Source of the DNA: an uncultured Mitsuokella sp.
GTDB taxonomy: Bacteria > Bacillota > Negativicutes > Selenomonadales > Selenomonadaceae
Length of the DNA: 22,785 nt
Direction: 5' to 3'
NCBI GenBank assembly: GCA_900770895.1
Contig: CAAGMF010000087.1
Location: 1-22,785, forward strand
This document shows positions 1 to 6,178 of this stretch, piece after piece. The stretch's first letter is position 1. Each line of letters starts with the position of its first letter. A program made the position numbers and the translations under genes. Under the pieces are notes generated by a model, which worked only from the letters and a program-made list of their open reading frames with translations, was not told the DNA's origin and ran no database searches.

Positions 1-31
1 ACTCTTTCCCTACACGACGCTCTTCCGATCT
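1..31 (+). other. Illumina sequencing adapter remnant
   Basis: Bases 1-31 match the 3' part of the standard Illumina TruSeq read-1 adapter, which ends in CGCTCTTCCGATCT. This is library DNA left on the contig end, so biological sequence starts at base 32 and the molecule to the left is unknown. Confidence 0.97.
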
Positions 32-113
32 ACTGCTGGAGAGTACGATCAAGGATTTCAAGCAAGGCATCTAACTCTCTCATCTGTTCCCTGTTGTATT
101 CCCCAAAAATCAT
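32..113 (-). CDS. Possible 5' end of an unknown gene, cut by the contig end
   Basis: On the minus strand an ATG at 113-111 opens a frame that runs without a stop to the adapter junction. It gives about 27 residues beginning MIFGEYNREQMRELDALLEI. The acidic/leucine pattern looks protein-like. There is no convincing ribosome site in front of the ATG, only an A-rich stretch, and the frame stays open upstream of it. I do not recognise the protein. It could be chance coding in a short AT-rich stretch, so confidence is low. Confidence 0.25.
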
Positions 114-136
114 TTTTTCAACATTTTGGGGAATAC
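96..136. repeat. 13-bp perfect inverted repeat
   Basis: GTATTCCCCAAAA at 96-108 is exactly mirrored by TTTTGGGGAATAC at 124-136, with a 15-base AT-rich spacer. It overlaps the start of the possible minus-strand frame, so it could be an operator or an RNA hairpin. There is no T-tract typical of a terminator on the plus strand. Confidence 0.5.
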
Positions 137-145
137 ATACGCAGC

Positions 146-191
146 AAAAAAGCCGGACACGGAATCATTGCGATGACGTGTCCGGCTTTTT
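146..191. terminator. Bidirectional rho-independent terminator
   Basis: GCCGGACAC (152-160) pairs with GTGTCCGGC (178-186). The stem is flanked by A6 on the left and T5 on the right, so it can act in both directions. It insulates the helicase gene from whatever lies to the left. Confidence 0.85.
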
Positions 192-250
192 CCTGCCTGT
201 ACTATGTTGCAACAGAGATGATATGGCATGCAGAAATTGAACAGCGGCGT

Positions 251-256
251 TATAAT
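251..256 (+). promoter_or_regulatory. -10 element of the helicase promoter
   Basis: A perfect TATAAT lies at 251-256; no good -35 is seen at normal spacing. Transcription would begin near 263. That makes the upstream in-frame starts at 265 (GTG) and 268 (ATG) almost leaderless and favours the ATG at 301 as the real start. Confidence 0.5.
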
Positions 257-300
257 GATAGGCAGTGATGAACGGACACGCAGCAGGGGGGACAGGTCAC

Positions 301-2475
301 ATGGACGATGAAGATGAGATTCTCGCAGGGCTCAATGAGTCGCAGCGGGCGGCGGTCACGACGACGGAGGGCTATGTGCGCGTGATCGCGGGCGCAGGCA
401 GCGGCAAGACGCGCGCGCTCGTGCGGCGCTTTGCCTATCTCGTGCTCGAGCTCGGCATCATGCCGGCGAACATTCTCTGCGTGACGTTCACGAACAAGGC
501 TGCTATGGAGATGCGCAGCCGCATCCATCAGCTCACGGGCGACAATGATACCGGCTACATCAATACGTTCCATGGCTTCTGCGTATCCGTCCTGCAGGAG
601 GACAGCTATGCCGTCGGCTACCCGAAGCGGTTCCTCGTGCTCGACAACGAGGACATCGACGCCATGCTCGCCCGCATCTACGAGGAGCGTGGCCTCACGC
701 TGCGCGATAAGACGTACAAGATGGCCCGCGACATGTTCGAGATGCGCAAGCTTTTTGATGAACCGGAGTACTACCTCGACATGATCGCCCTGCCGCTGGC
801 GCAGCTGAAGGAGAAGTATGACGCGGCCACGGATATCGACGATATCCTTTTCTACGGCTATCTCTACGAGGAGAAGAAATGCTTCGGCCTAGACTACAAC
901 GACCTCATAAAGTTCACGCTCTACATATTCCATGAGAAGCCTGCTATCCGCGATAAGTGGCAGCAGCGCCTCGAGTACATCATGATCGATGAATTCCAGG
1001 ACATCGACCAGCTCCAGTACGATCTCATGAAGGTGCTCTGCGGCTGGCATCGGAACCTTTTCATCGTCGGCGACCCCGACCAGACCATCTACACCTGGCG
1101 CGGCGCCTCCGGGAAATTCCTGCAGGATTTCGCGGTGCATTTCCCGGGCACGCACGATATCTACATGCTCGACAACTATCGCTCGACGCCGGAAATCATC
1201 GCCGTCGCGAATTCGCTCATCGCCCGGAACGTCGACCGCATCAAGAAGGACCTCGTCGCGCAGCGGCCGGGAGCCGGTCCCGTCATCTGCCATCATGCCG
1301 ACAGTGCGGCGCAGGAGGCGGCATGGCTCGCGGGAGAGGTCGGGCGGCTGCATGCGGAACAGGGCGTGCCCTACGGTCATATCGCCGTGCTCTATCGGGC
1401 GCATTTCGTCACGCGAAATATCGAGGAGGCGCTCCTCAGGAAGGATATCCCTTATACCATCTACAGCGGCGTGCAGTTCTTCCTGCGCCGCGAGATCAAG
1501 GATGCGCTCGCCTACCTGCGCATGATCGCGTTCCAGGATGACCTGGCCTTCGCGCGCATCGTGAATGTGCCGAAGCGCAACATCGGACAGCGGCGCATGG
1601 CTTTTCTGCGCGAGCAGGCAGAGGAGCGCGAGAGCACGCTCTACGAGGCCATGAAAGCTACGCAGGATGATCCGATATGGCGCGGCACGCAGGCTGACGA
1701 ATTCATCGCGCTCGTCGAGCGATTCGCTGCGGAGTACGCCGGGCAGCCCATCAGCGATGTGCTGGCTGCGCTGCTCGATGCGAGCGGCTACGAGACGATG
1801 CTGCGCACCGAGGGCAGTCAGGAGCGTCTCGATAATCTCGCTGAGCTCAAGCAGTCCGTGCGCGACTACGAGATCGCCTCCGGCGAGGAGGCCGAGCTCG
1901 CGGACTACCTCTCGCATGTCGCGCTGTTCTCGAATCGCGATGCCGCTACGCAGAGCGACAAGGTCCAGCTCATGACCGTGCATACGGCAAAGGGGCTCGA
2001 GTTCCCGTATGTATTCCTCGTAGCACTCGATGAGGGCGTATTCCCCTCGCGCAAGACCAGGACGCGCGAGGCGATGGAGGAGGAGCGCCGTCTGGCTTTC
2101 GTAGCTCTGACGCGCGCCGAGCGCGGTCTCTATCTCTCTGACGCCGGCGGGCTGAATTTCGACGGCTCCGTGCGCTATCCGTCGCGCTTCATCCTCGACA
2201 TCGACCAGAGCCTGCTGCACTACGATTCGCCGATACCAGCGACGCTGCTGAGGGACGCCCGGTCCTACATCCAGCACCAGCAGCGCAACGCCAGCACCGC
2301 CCAGCCAATCTTTGCCGCTGGCGACCGCATCGTGCACAAGGCCTTCGGCCCCGGCACGATCCGCGAGGTCGACAGCGAAGGCAAGGCCTATACCATCCAT
2401 TTCGACAAGCTCGACACCGACAGAAAAATAAGCTTCCGCGTGCAGCTGCGGAAGCTCGTGGAGATGGATATATGA
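301..2475 (+). CDS. UvrD/PcrA-type superfamily 1 DNA helicase
   Basis: ATP-dependent 3'-5' DNA helicase of the UvrD/Rep/PcrA group, acting in DNA repair and replication-fork maintenance. From the start at 301 it has 724 residues, the usual PcrA length. Seen in order: Q-motif LNESQ (11-15), Walker A AGAGSGKT (30-37), motif Ia VTFTNKA, motif II DEFQD (230-234), motif III GDPDQTIYTWRGA (257-269), motif V VHTAKGLE (560-567), motif VI EERRLAFVALTRA, and a C-terminal Tudor-like segment GDRIVHKAFGPGTI as in PcrA. The start at 301 has AGGGGGGA about nine bases upstream; GTG265 and ATG268 are in frame but sit on the predicted transcription start. It stands alone between terminators. Whether it is the cell's main PcrA or a second paralogue cannot be told from this window. 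Confidence 0.95.
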   Translation: MDDEDEILAGLNESQRAAVTTTEGYVRVIAGAGSGKTRALVRRFAYLVLELGIMPANILCVTFTNKAAMEMRSRIHQLTGDNDTGYINTFHGFCVSVLQEDSYAVGYPKRFLVLDNEDIDAMLARIYEERGLTLRDKTYKMARDMFEMRKLFDEPEYYLDMIALPLAQLKEKYDAATDIDDILFYGYLYEEKKCFGLDYNDLIKFTLYIFHEKPAIRDKWQQRLEYIMIDEFQDIDQLQYDLMKVLCGWHRNLFIVGDPDQTIYTWRGASGKFLQDFAVHFPGTHDIYMLDNYRSTPEIIAVANSLIARNVDRIKKDLVAQRPGAGPVICHHADSAAQEAAWLAGEVGRLHAEQGVPYGHIAVLYRAHFVTRNIEEALLRKDIPYTIYSGVQFFLRREIKDALAYLRMIAFQDDLAFARIVNVPKRNIGQRRMAFLREQAEERESTLYEAMKATQDDPIWRGTQADEFIALVERFAAEYAGQPISDVLAALLDASGYETMLRTEGSQERLDNLAELKQSVRDYEIASGEEAELADYLSHVALFSNRDAATQSDKVQLMTVHTAKGLEFPYVFLVALDEGVFPSRKTRTREAMEEERRLAFVALTRAERGLYLSDAGGLNFDGSVRYPSRFILDIDQSLLHYDSPIPATLLRDARSYIQHQQRNASTAQPIFAAGDRIVHKAFGPGTIREVDSEGKAYTIHFDKLDTDRKISFRVQLRKLVEMDI

Positions 2476-2525
2476 AAATGTCGTTGCTGTTTTGTTTCAA
2501 CTATGATATATTTATCATGAAATGA

Positions 2526-2693
2526 ATTTGGAGATCTTTTAACACCAAAGGCGCTATATATGATAACCTCAATCAATTAGTATATACGATATCTGGCAAT
2601 ACAATCTTCGATAAGGAACATCAGATTGCATATGTCATTAATGACGGAAAGATTTTTGATAGTATGAACAACCTCGTTGCCACTTTGAAATAA
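2526..2693 (+). pseudogene. Remnant of a beta-repeat protein gene (C-terminal end only)
   Basis: An open frame follows a stop at 2523-2525 and ends with TAA at 2691-2693, about 55 codons with no usable start. The product has three tandem units of about 16 residues: GAIYDNLNQLVYTI, then GNTIFDKEHQIAYVI, then DGKIFDSMNNLVATL. The shared pattern is G-x-I-[YF]-D-x4-[LI]-[AV]-x-[TV]. This resembles the short beta-strand repeats of '4-fold beta flower'-like proteins; that link is from memory of the pattern. The missing start and short length suggest the decayed 3' end of a gene. It is AT-rich compared with the helicase. Confidence 0.5.
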
Positions 2694-2724
2694 CAGGATA
2701 TTAATTGATTGCTGTCAGGAGCAA

Positions 2725-2758
2725 AGGCCTCGGAATTGATGTTCCGGGGCCTATTTTT
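2725..2758 (+). terminator. Rho-independent terminator
   Basis: AGGCCTCGGAA (2725-2735) pairs with TTCCGGGGCCT (2742-2752), with one G-U pair and a six-base loop, followed by ATTTTT. It ends transcription from the helicase/remnant gene just before the toxin promoter. Confidence 0.85.
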
Positions 2759-2759
2759 A

Positions 2760-2768
2760 TGTTATACT
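2760..2768 (+). promoter_or_regulatory. Extended -10 promoter of the toxin RNA
   Basis: TGTTATACT at 2760-2768 is a TGn extended -10 with TATACT at 2763-2768. A weak TTGATG lies at 2736-2741, too far away (21 bases) to be a normal -35 and inside the preceding terminator. Predicted transcription start is near 2775. Confidence 0.55.
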
Positions 2769-2779
2769 AGATATGTTGC

Positions 2780-2807
2780 CACCTCCAGATGGGCAAGAAA
2801 GGAGGTG
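2780..2807 (+). promoter_or_regulatory. Hairpin hiding the toxin ribosome site
   Basis: CACCTCC (2780-2786) is the exact complement of GGAGGTG (2801-2807), which is the Shine-Dalgarno of the following peptide. In the RNA this 7-bp stem would block ribosome entry. Fst-type toxin mRNAs are known to carry such a 5' stem that slows translation. Confidence 0.75.
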
Positions 2808-2811
2808 TAGA

Positions 2812-2838
2812 ACGTGGATATAGTTACATCATTTTTGC
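2812..2838 (+). repeat. Direct repeat, copy 1 (over the toxin start codon)
   Basis: ACGTGGAT (2812-2819), three extra bases, then GTTACATCATTTTT (2823-2836). The same two blocks recur without the three-base insert at 2985-3006. The copy spans the GTG start of the peptide. An antisense RNA carrying copy 2 could therefore pair with the toxin start in trans. Confidence 0.8.
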
Positions 2839-2894
2839 TATCTGTCATGGCGAGTGTAGTAGCCTTCTACATTTGCAAGTGGCTGGACAGGTAG
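2814..2894 (+). CDS. Fst-like small hydrophobic toxin peptide (26 residues)
   Basis: A GTG start at 2814 lies seven bases after a strong GGAGGTG and gives 26 residues ending in TAG. The peptide starts MDIVTSFLLS, continues as one hydrophobic membrane-spanning stretch, and ends FYICKWLDR. A single membrane helix followed by a short charged tail with W-L-D-R is the hallmark of the Fst/Ldr class of type I toxins, which insert in the inner face of the cell membrane. Its surroundings fit that class: a stem hiding the ribosome site, a shared bidirectional terminator, a direct repeat and a convergent promoter for a small antisense RNA. The function is inferred from this architecture. It is too short to be found by normal gene calling. 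Confidence 0.8.
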   Translation: MDIVTSFLLSVMASVVAFYICKWLDR

Positions 2895-2944
2895 TGTTCA
2901 GGCAACCAGCCAGAGGTTAGTTTCACCTCAGCCAAAAGCAAACG

Positions 2945-2980
2945 AAAACCCCGGAGAATGCGACTCTCCGGGGTTTCTTG
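2945..2980. terminator. Bidirectional terminator shared by toxin and antitoxin RNAs
   Basis: AAACCCCGGAGA (2946-2957) pairs with TCTCCGGGGTTT (2965-2976), a 12-bp stem with a seven-base loop. Plus-strand transcripts (toxin) and minus-strand transcripts (antisense RNA) converge on it, so both RNAs contain this hairpin in complementary form. Confidence 0.9.
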
Positions 2981-2984
2981 TAGT

Positions 2985-3010
2985 ACGTGGATGTTACATC
3001 ATTTTTTTGC
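2985..3010 (+). repeat. Direct repeat, copy 2 (inside the antisense RNA)
   Basis: ACGTGGAT (2985-2992) followed directly by GTTACATCATTTTT (2993-3006), then TTGC. It matches copy 1 at 2812-2838 apart from a three-base gap. The same element occurs a third time at 16345-16378. Confidence 0.8.
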
Positions 3011-3019
3011 CTTGCTTCT

Positions 3020-3049
3020 ATTATAGCATTCGTAGACAGCCAGCGTCAA
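3020..3049 (-). promoter_or_regulatory. Promoter of the antisense RNA
   Basis: Read on the minus strand: TTGACG (3049-3044), an 18-base spacer, then TATAAT (3025-3020) preceded by TGC, an extended -10. This is one of the strongest promoters in the window, as expected for an antitoxin RNA that must be in excess. Confidence 0.85.
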
Positions 3050-3090
3050 TAAAAAGAAATTTTTCCAGTCTGGCGACCTGTAGGATTGTT

Positions 3091-3204
3091 AATTTTCTCA
3101 CGCAGCAGCCGTATCTCCCTATGGCAGCCATCGTGGTTGTTCGGCGTCTCGAGGGGAAAGGGAGCTCGCGCAGTTTCGGGTGATTGATGACACGCACGAG
3201 GGGG
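3091..3204 (-). pseudogene. Broken duplicate of the 3' end of nfo
   Basis: On the minus strand this stretch matches the last ~37 codons of the intact nfo gene (about 4445-4557). The start of the match encodes LVRVINHPKLRELP, against LVRVINHPKLRDLP in Nfo. After a one-base deletion, LETPNNHDGCHREIRLLRE continues in another frame. Identity is roughly 80% by eye, including a 26-base exact run ending in the VINHPK codons. It begins about 8 bases after the sotB stop codon, so sotB is flanked on both sides by nfo ends. It is a non-functional fragment and cannot make the enzyme. Confidence 0.85.
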
Positions 3205-3211
3205 CGTACAA

Positions 3212-4384
3212 TCAGCTGCGGCGGGCGGTGGGGAGGTAGATGGCGAGGCAGTAGAGCAGGGCCAGGGCCGCGATGGCGGCGCCGACAAAGCCGATGCAGC
3301 TGAGGCCGAACAGGCTGGCTGTCTGGCCGCCGATGAAGGTGCCACCACCGATCCCGACATTGAAAATGCCGGAGAATATGGACATGGCTATGGGCGCAGC
3401 GGCGCGAGAGGCGTAGCGGATAATTTCCGCCTGCATGGCGAGGTTGTAGAACGTGGAAATCGTGCCGAGTACGAGGCAGACCAGTATGATGGCTGGCACG
3501 ATGGCAGCCGCTGGCAAAAGCAGGATGAGGGCTGCCGTCAGCGCAATGAGGCCGCCGGCCAGCGAAAGATAGCGATGGCGGGCATACTCGCGCGAGAACA
3601 GGAAGCTGCCACACAGCCCCATGACGCCGAGCAGCATGAGCATGACGGTGATCGTCGTCGGTGCCAGATGAGCAATCTGGCCCAGGAAAGGCTCGATATA
3701 GCTGTAGGCGGTGAAGTAGGCGGTCGCATATAGCAGTGAGGACAGGAACAGACCGGATATCAAGGGATGGCGCACGAGGTCCGGCAGGTCGGCCAGCGAG
3801 AAGCTCTCGCCCTGCGGCAGATGGGGGAAAACGCGGTAGAGGTATACGAGCGTCAGCAGGGCGATGGCTGCAATGCCGAGGAATGTCATGCGCCAACTGA
3901 GCCAAAGGCCGATGGAGCGACCGAGCGGCAGGCCGAATACCATGGCTACCGAGGAGCCTGTAGCTATGAGCGACATGGCAAAAGGCTGATGAGCGCGGGT
4001 GACAAGCTGAGTCGCCAACGGGGCCGCGATGGACCAGAATATCGAATGGGCACAGGCTACGATGATACGAGCGCCTATCAGCAGGGGGAAGCTCGCGGCA
4101 AGGCCAGAGCATATCTGTCCGAGCATGAACAGGGCGATGGTCAGGAGCAGCAAGTGCCGCGGCTGCATGCGGCAGGCCAGCAGCATCAACGGCAGCGATA
4201 GCAGGCCGACCATCCAAGCGTAGATCGTTATCATGATGCCAGCCTCAGTCGGCGTCATGGCAAATGACTCAGCGATGTCTGAGAGCAGACCGATCGGCAT
4301 GAATTCAGACGTATTGAATATAAAGGCCGATATTGTCAGGCCGAGCAGCGGCAGCAGATATTTTCCGGGAATATGGGGCATCAT
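3212..4384 (-). CDS. sotB: SotB-type major facilitator (sugar/drug efflux)
   Basis: A 390-residue proton-driven exporter of the DHA1 drug/sugar efflux branch of the major facilitator family, in the cell membrane. The N-terminus FNTSEFMPIGLLSDIAESF and the following TIYAWMVGLLSLPLMLLA are close to the SotB/YdeA pattern from E. coli, which exports arabinose and related sugars. Twelve hydrophobic segments can be followed through the protein, and the length is normal for the family. A good ribosome site (AAGGAA) lies seven bases before the ATG at 4384; a second ATG follows directly. The gene starts 51 bases after the nfo stop and ends 8 bases before a broken copy of the nfo end, which suggests it was inserted here. 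Substrate is unknown. Confidence 0.88.
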   Translation of the reverse strand: MMPHIPGKYLLPLLGLTISAFIFNTSEFMPIGLLSDIAESFAMTPTEAGIMITIYAWMVGLLSLPLMLLACRMQPRHLLLLTIALFMLGQICSGLAASFPLLIGARIIVACAHSIFWSIAAPLATQLVTRAHQPFAMSLIATGSSVAMVFGLPLGRSIGLWLSWRMTFLGIAAIALLTLVYLYRVFPHLPQGESFSLADLPDLVRHPLISGLFLSSLLYATAYFTAYSYIEPFLGQIAHLAPTTITVMLMLLGVMGLCGSFLFSREYARHRYLSLAGGLIALTAALILLLPAAAIVPAIILVCLVLGTISTFYNLAMQAEIIRYASRAAAPIAMSIFSGIFNVGIGGGTFIGGQTASLFGLSCIGFVGAAIAALALLYCLAIYLPTARRS

Positions 4385-4434
4385 AGATGTTTCCTTCGTA
4401 GATGATAGGGCAGGAGTCAGTTTCTCAAAAAATT

Positions 4435-5271
4435 TCAGTCAGCGAATCGGCTGCGTAGCAGCTGGATCTCTCGATGGTAGCCGTCGTGATCGTTCGGTGT
4501 TTCGAGAATGAACGGCAGGTCGCGCAGTTTCGGGTGATTGATGACGCGCACGAGGGCTTCGAGGCCGATGTGGCCCTCGCCGATGCGGGCATGGCGGTCC
4601 TTGTGGGAGCCGCGGTTGTTGAGGCTGTCATTCAGATGGATGGCGCGCAGCCGGTCGAGACCGATGACGCGGTCGAATTCGGCGAGCACGCCGTCGAGGT
4701 CATCGACGATGTCATAGCCGGCATCCCAGACATGGCAGGTGTCGAGGCAGACGCCCATCTTATCCTGCTGCTCGACGCGGTCGAGTATGGCGCGCAGCTC
4801 TGCGAATGTCCGGCCGACCTCGCTGCCTTTGCCCGCCATCGTCTCGAGCAGTACCGTCGTTGACTGTTCCGGTTTCAGTACGGCATTGAGCTGATCAGCG
4901 ATTAGCTCGATGCCTTTTTCTACGCCCTGTTTGACATGGCTGCCGGGGTGGAAATTGTAGAGATTGCCGGGCAGGGACTCGAGCCGCTCGAGGTCATCGG
5001 CCATCATCTCCCGGGCGAAGGTGCGCAGGTTCTCTTTGGCGGCCGCGGCATTCATGGTGTAGGGGGCATGGGCGACGAGCTGGACGAAGTGGTGCTCCCG
5101 GGCGAGCTGGCGCAGGGCCGCGACGTCATCCGGATTAATCGGCTTGGCCTTGCCGCCGCGCGGATTGCGCGTGAAGAAGGCGAAAGTGTCAGCTTCGAGC
5201 TCGAGGGCTTCCTGCCCCATAGCCAGGAAGCCTTTGGCCATCGAGAGATGGCTGCCGATATGTAGTGGCAT
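4435..5271 (-). CDS. nfo: Endonuclease IV (AP endonuclease)
   Basis: Class II AP endonuclease that cuts DNA 5' of abasic sites in base excision repair, using three zinc ions. With the start at 5271 (MPLHIGSHLS, preceded by GAGGTAAT) it has 278 residues, the usual length; a longer frame upstream lacks such a site. Metal and active-site motifs are intact: AHAPY (H68), FHPGSH (107-112), ETMAGKGSEVG (E143), CLDTCH (175-180), HLNDS (212-216), a D-x-H pair at 225-227, HIGLEAL, and ETPN (E257). It lies 60 bases after thiT on the same strand and is probably co-transcribed with it. Its last ~37 codons have a degraded duplicate beyond sotB, so the present 3' end may have come with the sotB insertion. 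Confidence 0.96.
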   Translation of the reverse strand: MPLHIGSHLSMAKGFLAMGQEALELEADTFAFFTRNPRGGKAKPINPDDVAALRQLAREHHFVQLVAHAPYTMNAAAAKENLRTFAREMMADDLERLESLPGNLYNFHPGSHVKQGVEKGIELIADQLNAVLKPEQSTTVLLETMAGKGSEVGRTFAELRAILDRVEQQDKMGVCLDTCHVWDAGYDIVDDLDGVLAEFDRVIGLDRLRAIHLNDSLNNRGSHKDRHARIGEGHIGLEALVRVINHPKLRDLPFILETPNDHDGYHREIQLLRSRFAD

Positions 5272-5330
5272 GATATTACCTCGCAATCTGTATCGTATGT
5301 CTGCGCCGGTCAGGACCGGACGATGGCGTA

Positions 5331-5951
5331 TCAACGCCGGGAGGGCGTCATGGCATCCAGTAGGCGGTTTACAGGGAGGAGCCAGAGCAGCAAGAAGCAG
5401 ATCGCGAGCTCGGGCACGAGGTAGCTGGCGTTGAAGGTCAGCGAGTACCAGAGCGGGGACATGCCGGCTGGCGCGTAGCTCGCGAAGAAGGCGACGCCGG
5501 AGATGACGTGGCAGAGGAAGCGCCCGAGGAAGGCCAGCGCGGCGCCGGCATAGTGGTGCGCCGGCAGCAGGCCTGCGAGGCCCATGGCCATGAAGGGCAG
5601 CGGGTAGTCGAACAGCACCTGCACCGGCTGGACGATGAACGGATCCTCGAGCAGGCTGATGAGGCCGAATACGAAGCCGGCCAGAGCGCCGGCACCGGCT
5701 CCGAACCGCCAGGCAATCATCAGCAGCGGCAGCATGGAGCCGAGCGTCACCGAGCCGCCCTGCGGCATATGGAAAATCCGGAGATAGCCGAGCACGGCCG
5801 ACATGGCGATGAGCATGGCCATCGTGGCGAGCTCCGAGCTCGTGAGGCGCCGGCCGCGGCGCAGCAGCAGGATGATGATGACGACGAGCAGCACCGCGAG
5901 GGCGACGAGGCTCGACGGAGCGGCGAGAATCGTGGAGAGATTATCAGACAT
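5331..5951 (-). CDS. thiT: Thiamine ECF transporter substrate-binding subunit
   Basis: The membrane S-component that binds thiamine and works with the shared EcfA/EcfT energising module, which is not in this window. Length is 206 residues with about six hydrophobic segments. Family landmarks seen: GGSVTLGSMLPLLMIAWRFG, then FIVQPVQVLFDYPLPF, then SYAPAGMSPLWYSLTFNASY. These correspond to the conserved thiamine-pocket regions of ThiT. An N-terminal segment of about 35 residues forms an additional helix with a basic end. The start at 5951 has GGAGG nine bases upstream. Upstream lies a structured leader that I could not fit to the TPP riboswitch. Confidence 0.9.
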   Translation of the reverse strand: MSDNLSTILAAPSSLVALAVLLVVIIILLLRRGRRLTSSELATMAMLIAMSAVLGYLRIFHMPQGGSVTLGSMLPLLMIAWRFGAGAGALAGFVFGLISLLEDPFIVQPVQVLFDYPLPFMAMGLAGLLPAHHYAGAALAFLGRFLCHVISGVAFFASYAPAGMSPLWYSLTFNASYLVPELAICFLLLWLLPVNRLLDAMTPSRR

Positions 5952-5994
5952 TCATTGATGCCTCCAGTTACATAAGTTCTTTAGGTGGTAAACG

Positions 5995-6090
5995 AAAATC
6001 GTACACACAGGGGGTAGTTTTATCCTATGAAATATCCTACAAACCGTAGGCAGGGACTCTCTCAGATGAGTACGATTCAGAGTTTGTAAG
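5995..6090 (-). promoter_or_regulatory. Structured 5' leader of thiT, class unknown
   Basis: Between the upstream terminator and thiT, complementary blocks are nested. AATCGTAC (5997-6004) pairs with GTACGATT (6070-6077). CCTAC (6036-6040) pairs with GTAGG (6046-6050). ACTCT (6056-6060) can pair with AGAGT (6079-6083) as an alternative. A direct repeat TATCCTA lies at 6021-6027 and 6033-6039. A closing stem, an inner hairpin and a competing stem would suit a riboswitch or attenuator. The conserved TPP-riboswitch core is not there; only a CTGAGA is present on the minus strand, without its partner bases. Confidence 0.4.
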
Positions 6091-6099
6091 ATGGCAAAC

Positions 6100-6129
6100 A
6101 AAAAAGCCTTCTCCTCAGGAGAAGGCTTG
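6100..6129 (-). terminator. Terminator of the phosphohexomutase gene
   Basis: AAGCCTTCTCC and GGAGAAGGCTT form an 11-bp stem around a TCA loop. On the minus strand it is followed by six T residues. It separates the mutase gene from thiT, so thiT needs its own promoter. Confidence 0.9.
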
Positions 6130-6178
6130 AATTACCTGCCCTAAGATACGAAGCATATCAGGATCCTGGGCGGAAATG

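Larger units (their letters stand above)
2945..3013 (-). ncRNA. Predicted antisense RNA antitoxin (RNA II-like)
   Basis: A strong minus-strand promoter at 3020-3049 should start an RNA near 3013 that ends at the terminator, about 69 nucleotides long. Fst-type RNA II is about that size. The RNA carries the complement of direct repeat copy 2 and of the terminator loop. It could therefore pair with the toxin mRNA both at the start codon and at the 3' hairpin. It reads through a tiny ATG-ATG-TAA, probably without meaning. Expression is not shown by sequence alone. Confidence 0.75.

Noticed and set aside
889..2400. A 503-codon open frame on the minus strand opposite the helicase gene
   Set aside because: It is opposite a gene with all SF1 helicase motifs, in a high-GC region where the reverse frame stays open by codon bias. 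It shows no recognisable domain. The same holds for long opposite frames at 6383-7837 and 10987-12600.
5952..6099. TPP riboswitch before thiT
   Set aside because: Only a CTGAGA is present. The GGGGTGC partner and the downstream GGATAAT core are missing, so the leader is recorded as an unknown structured leader.
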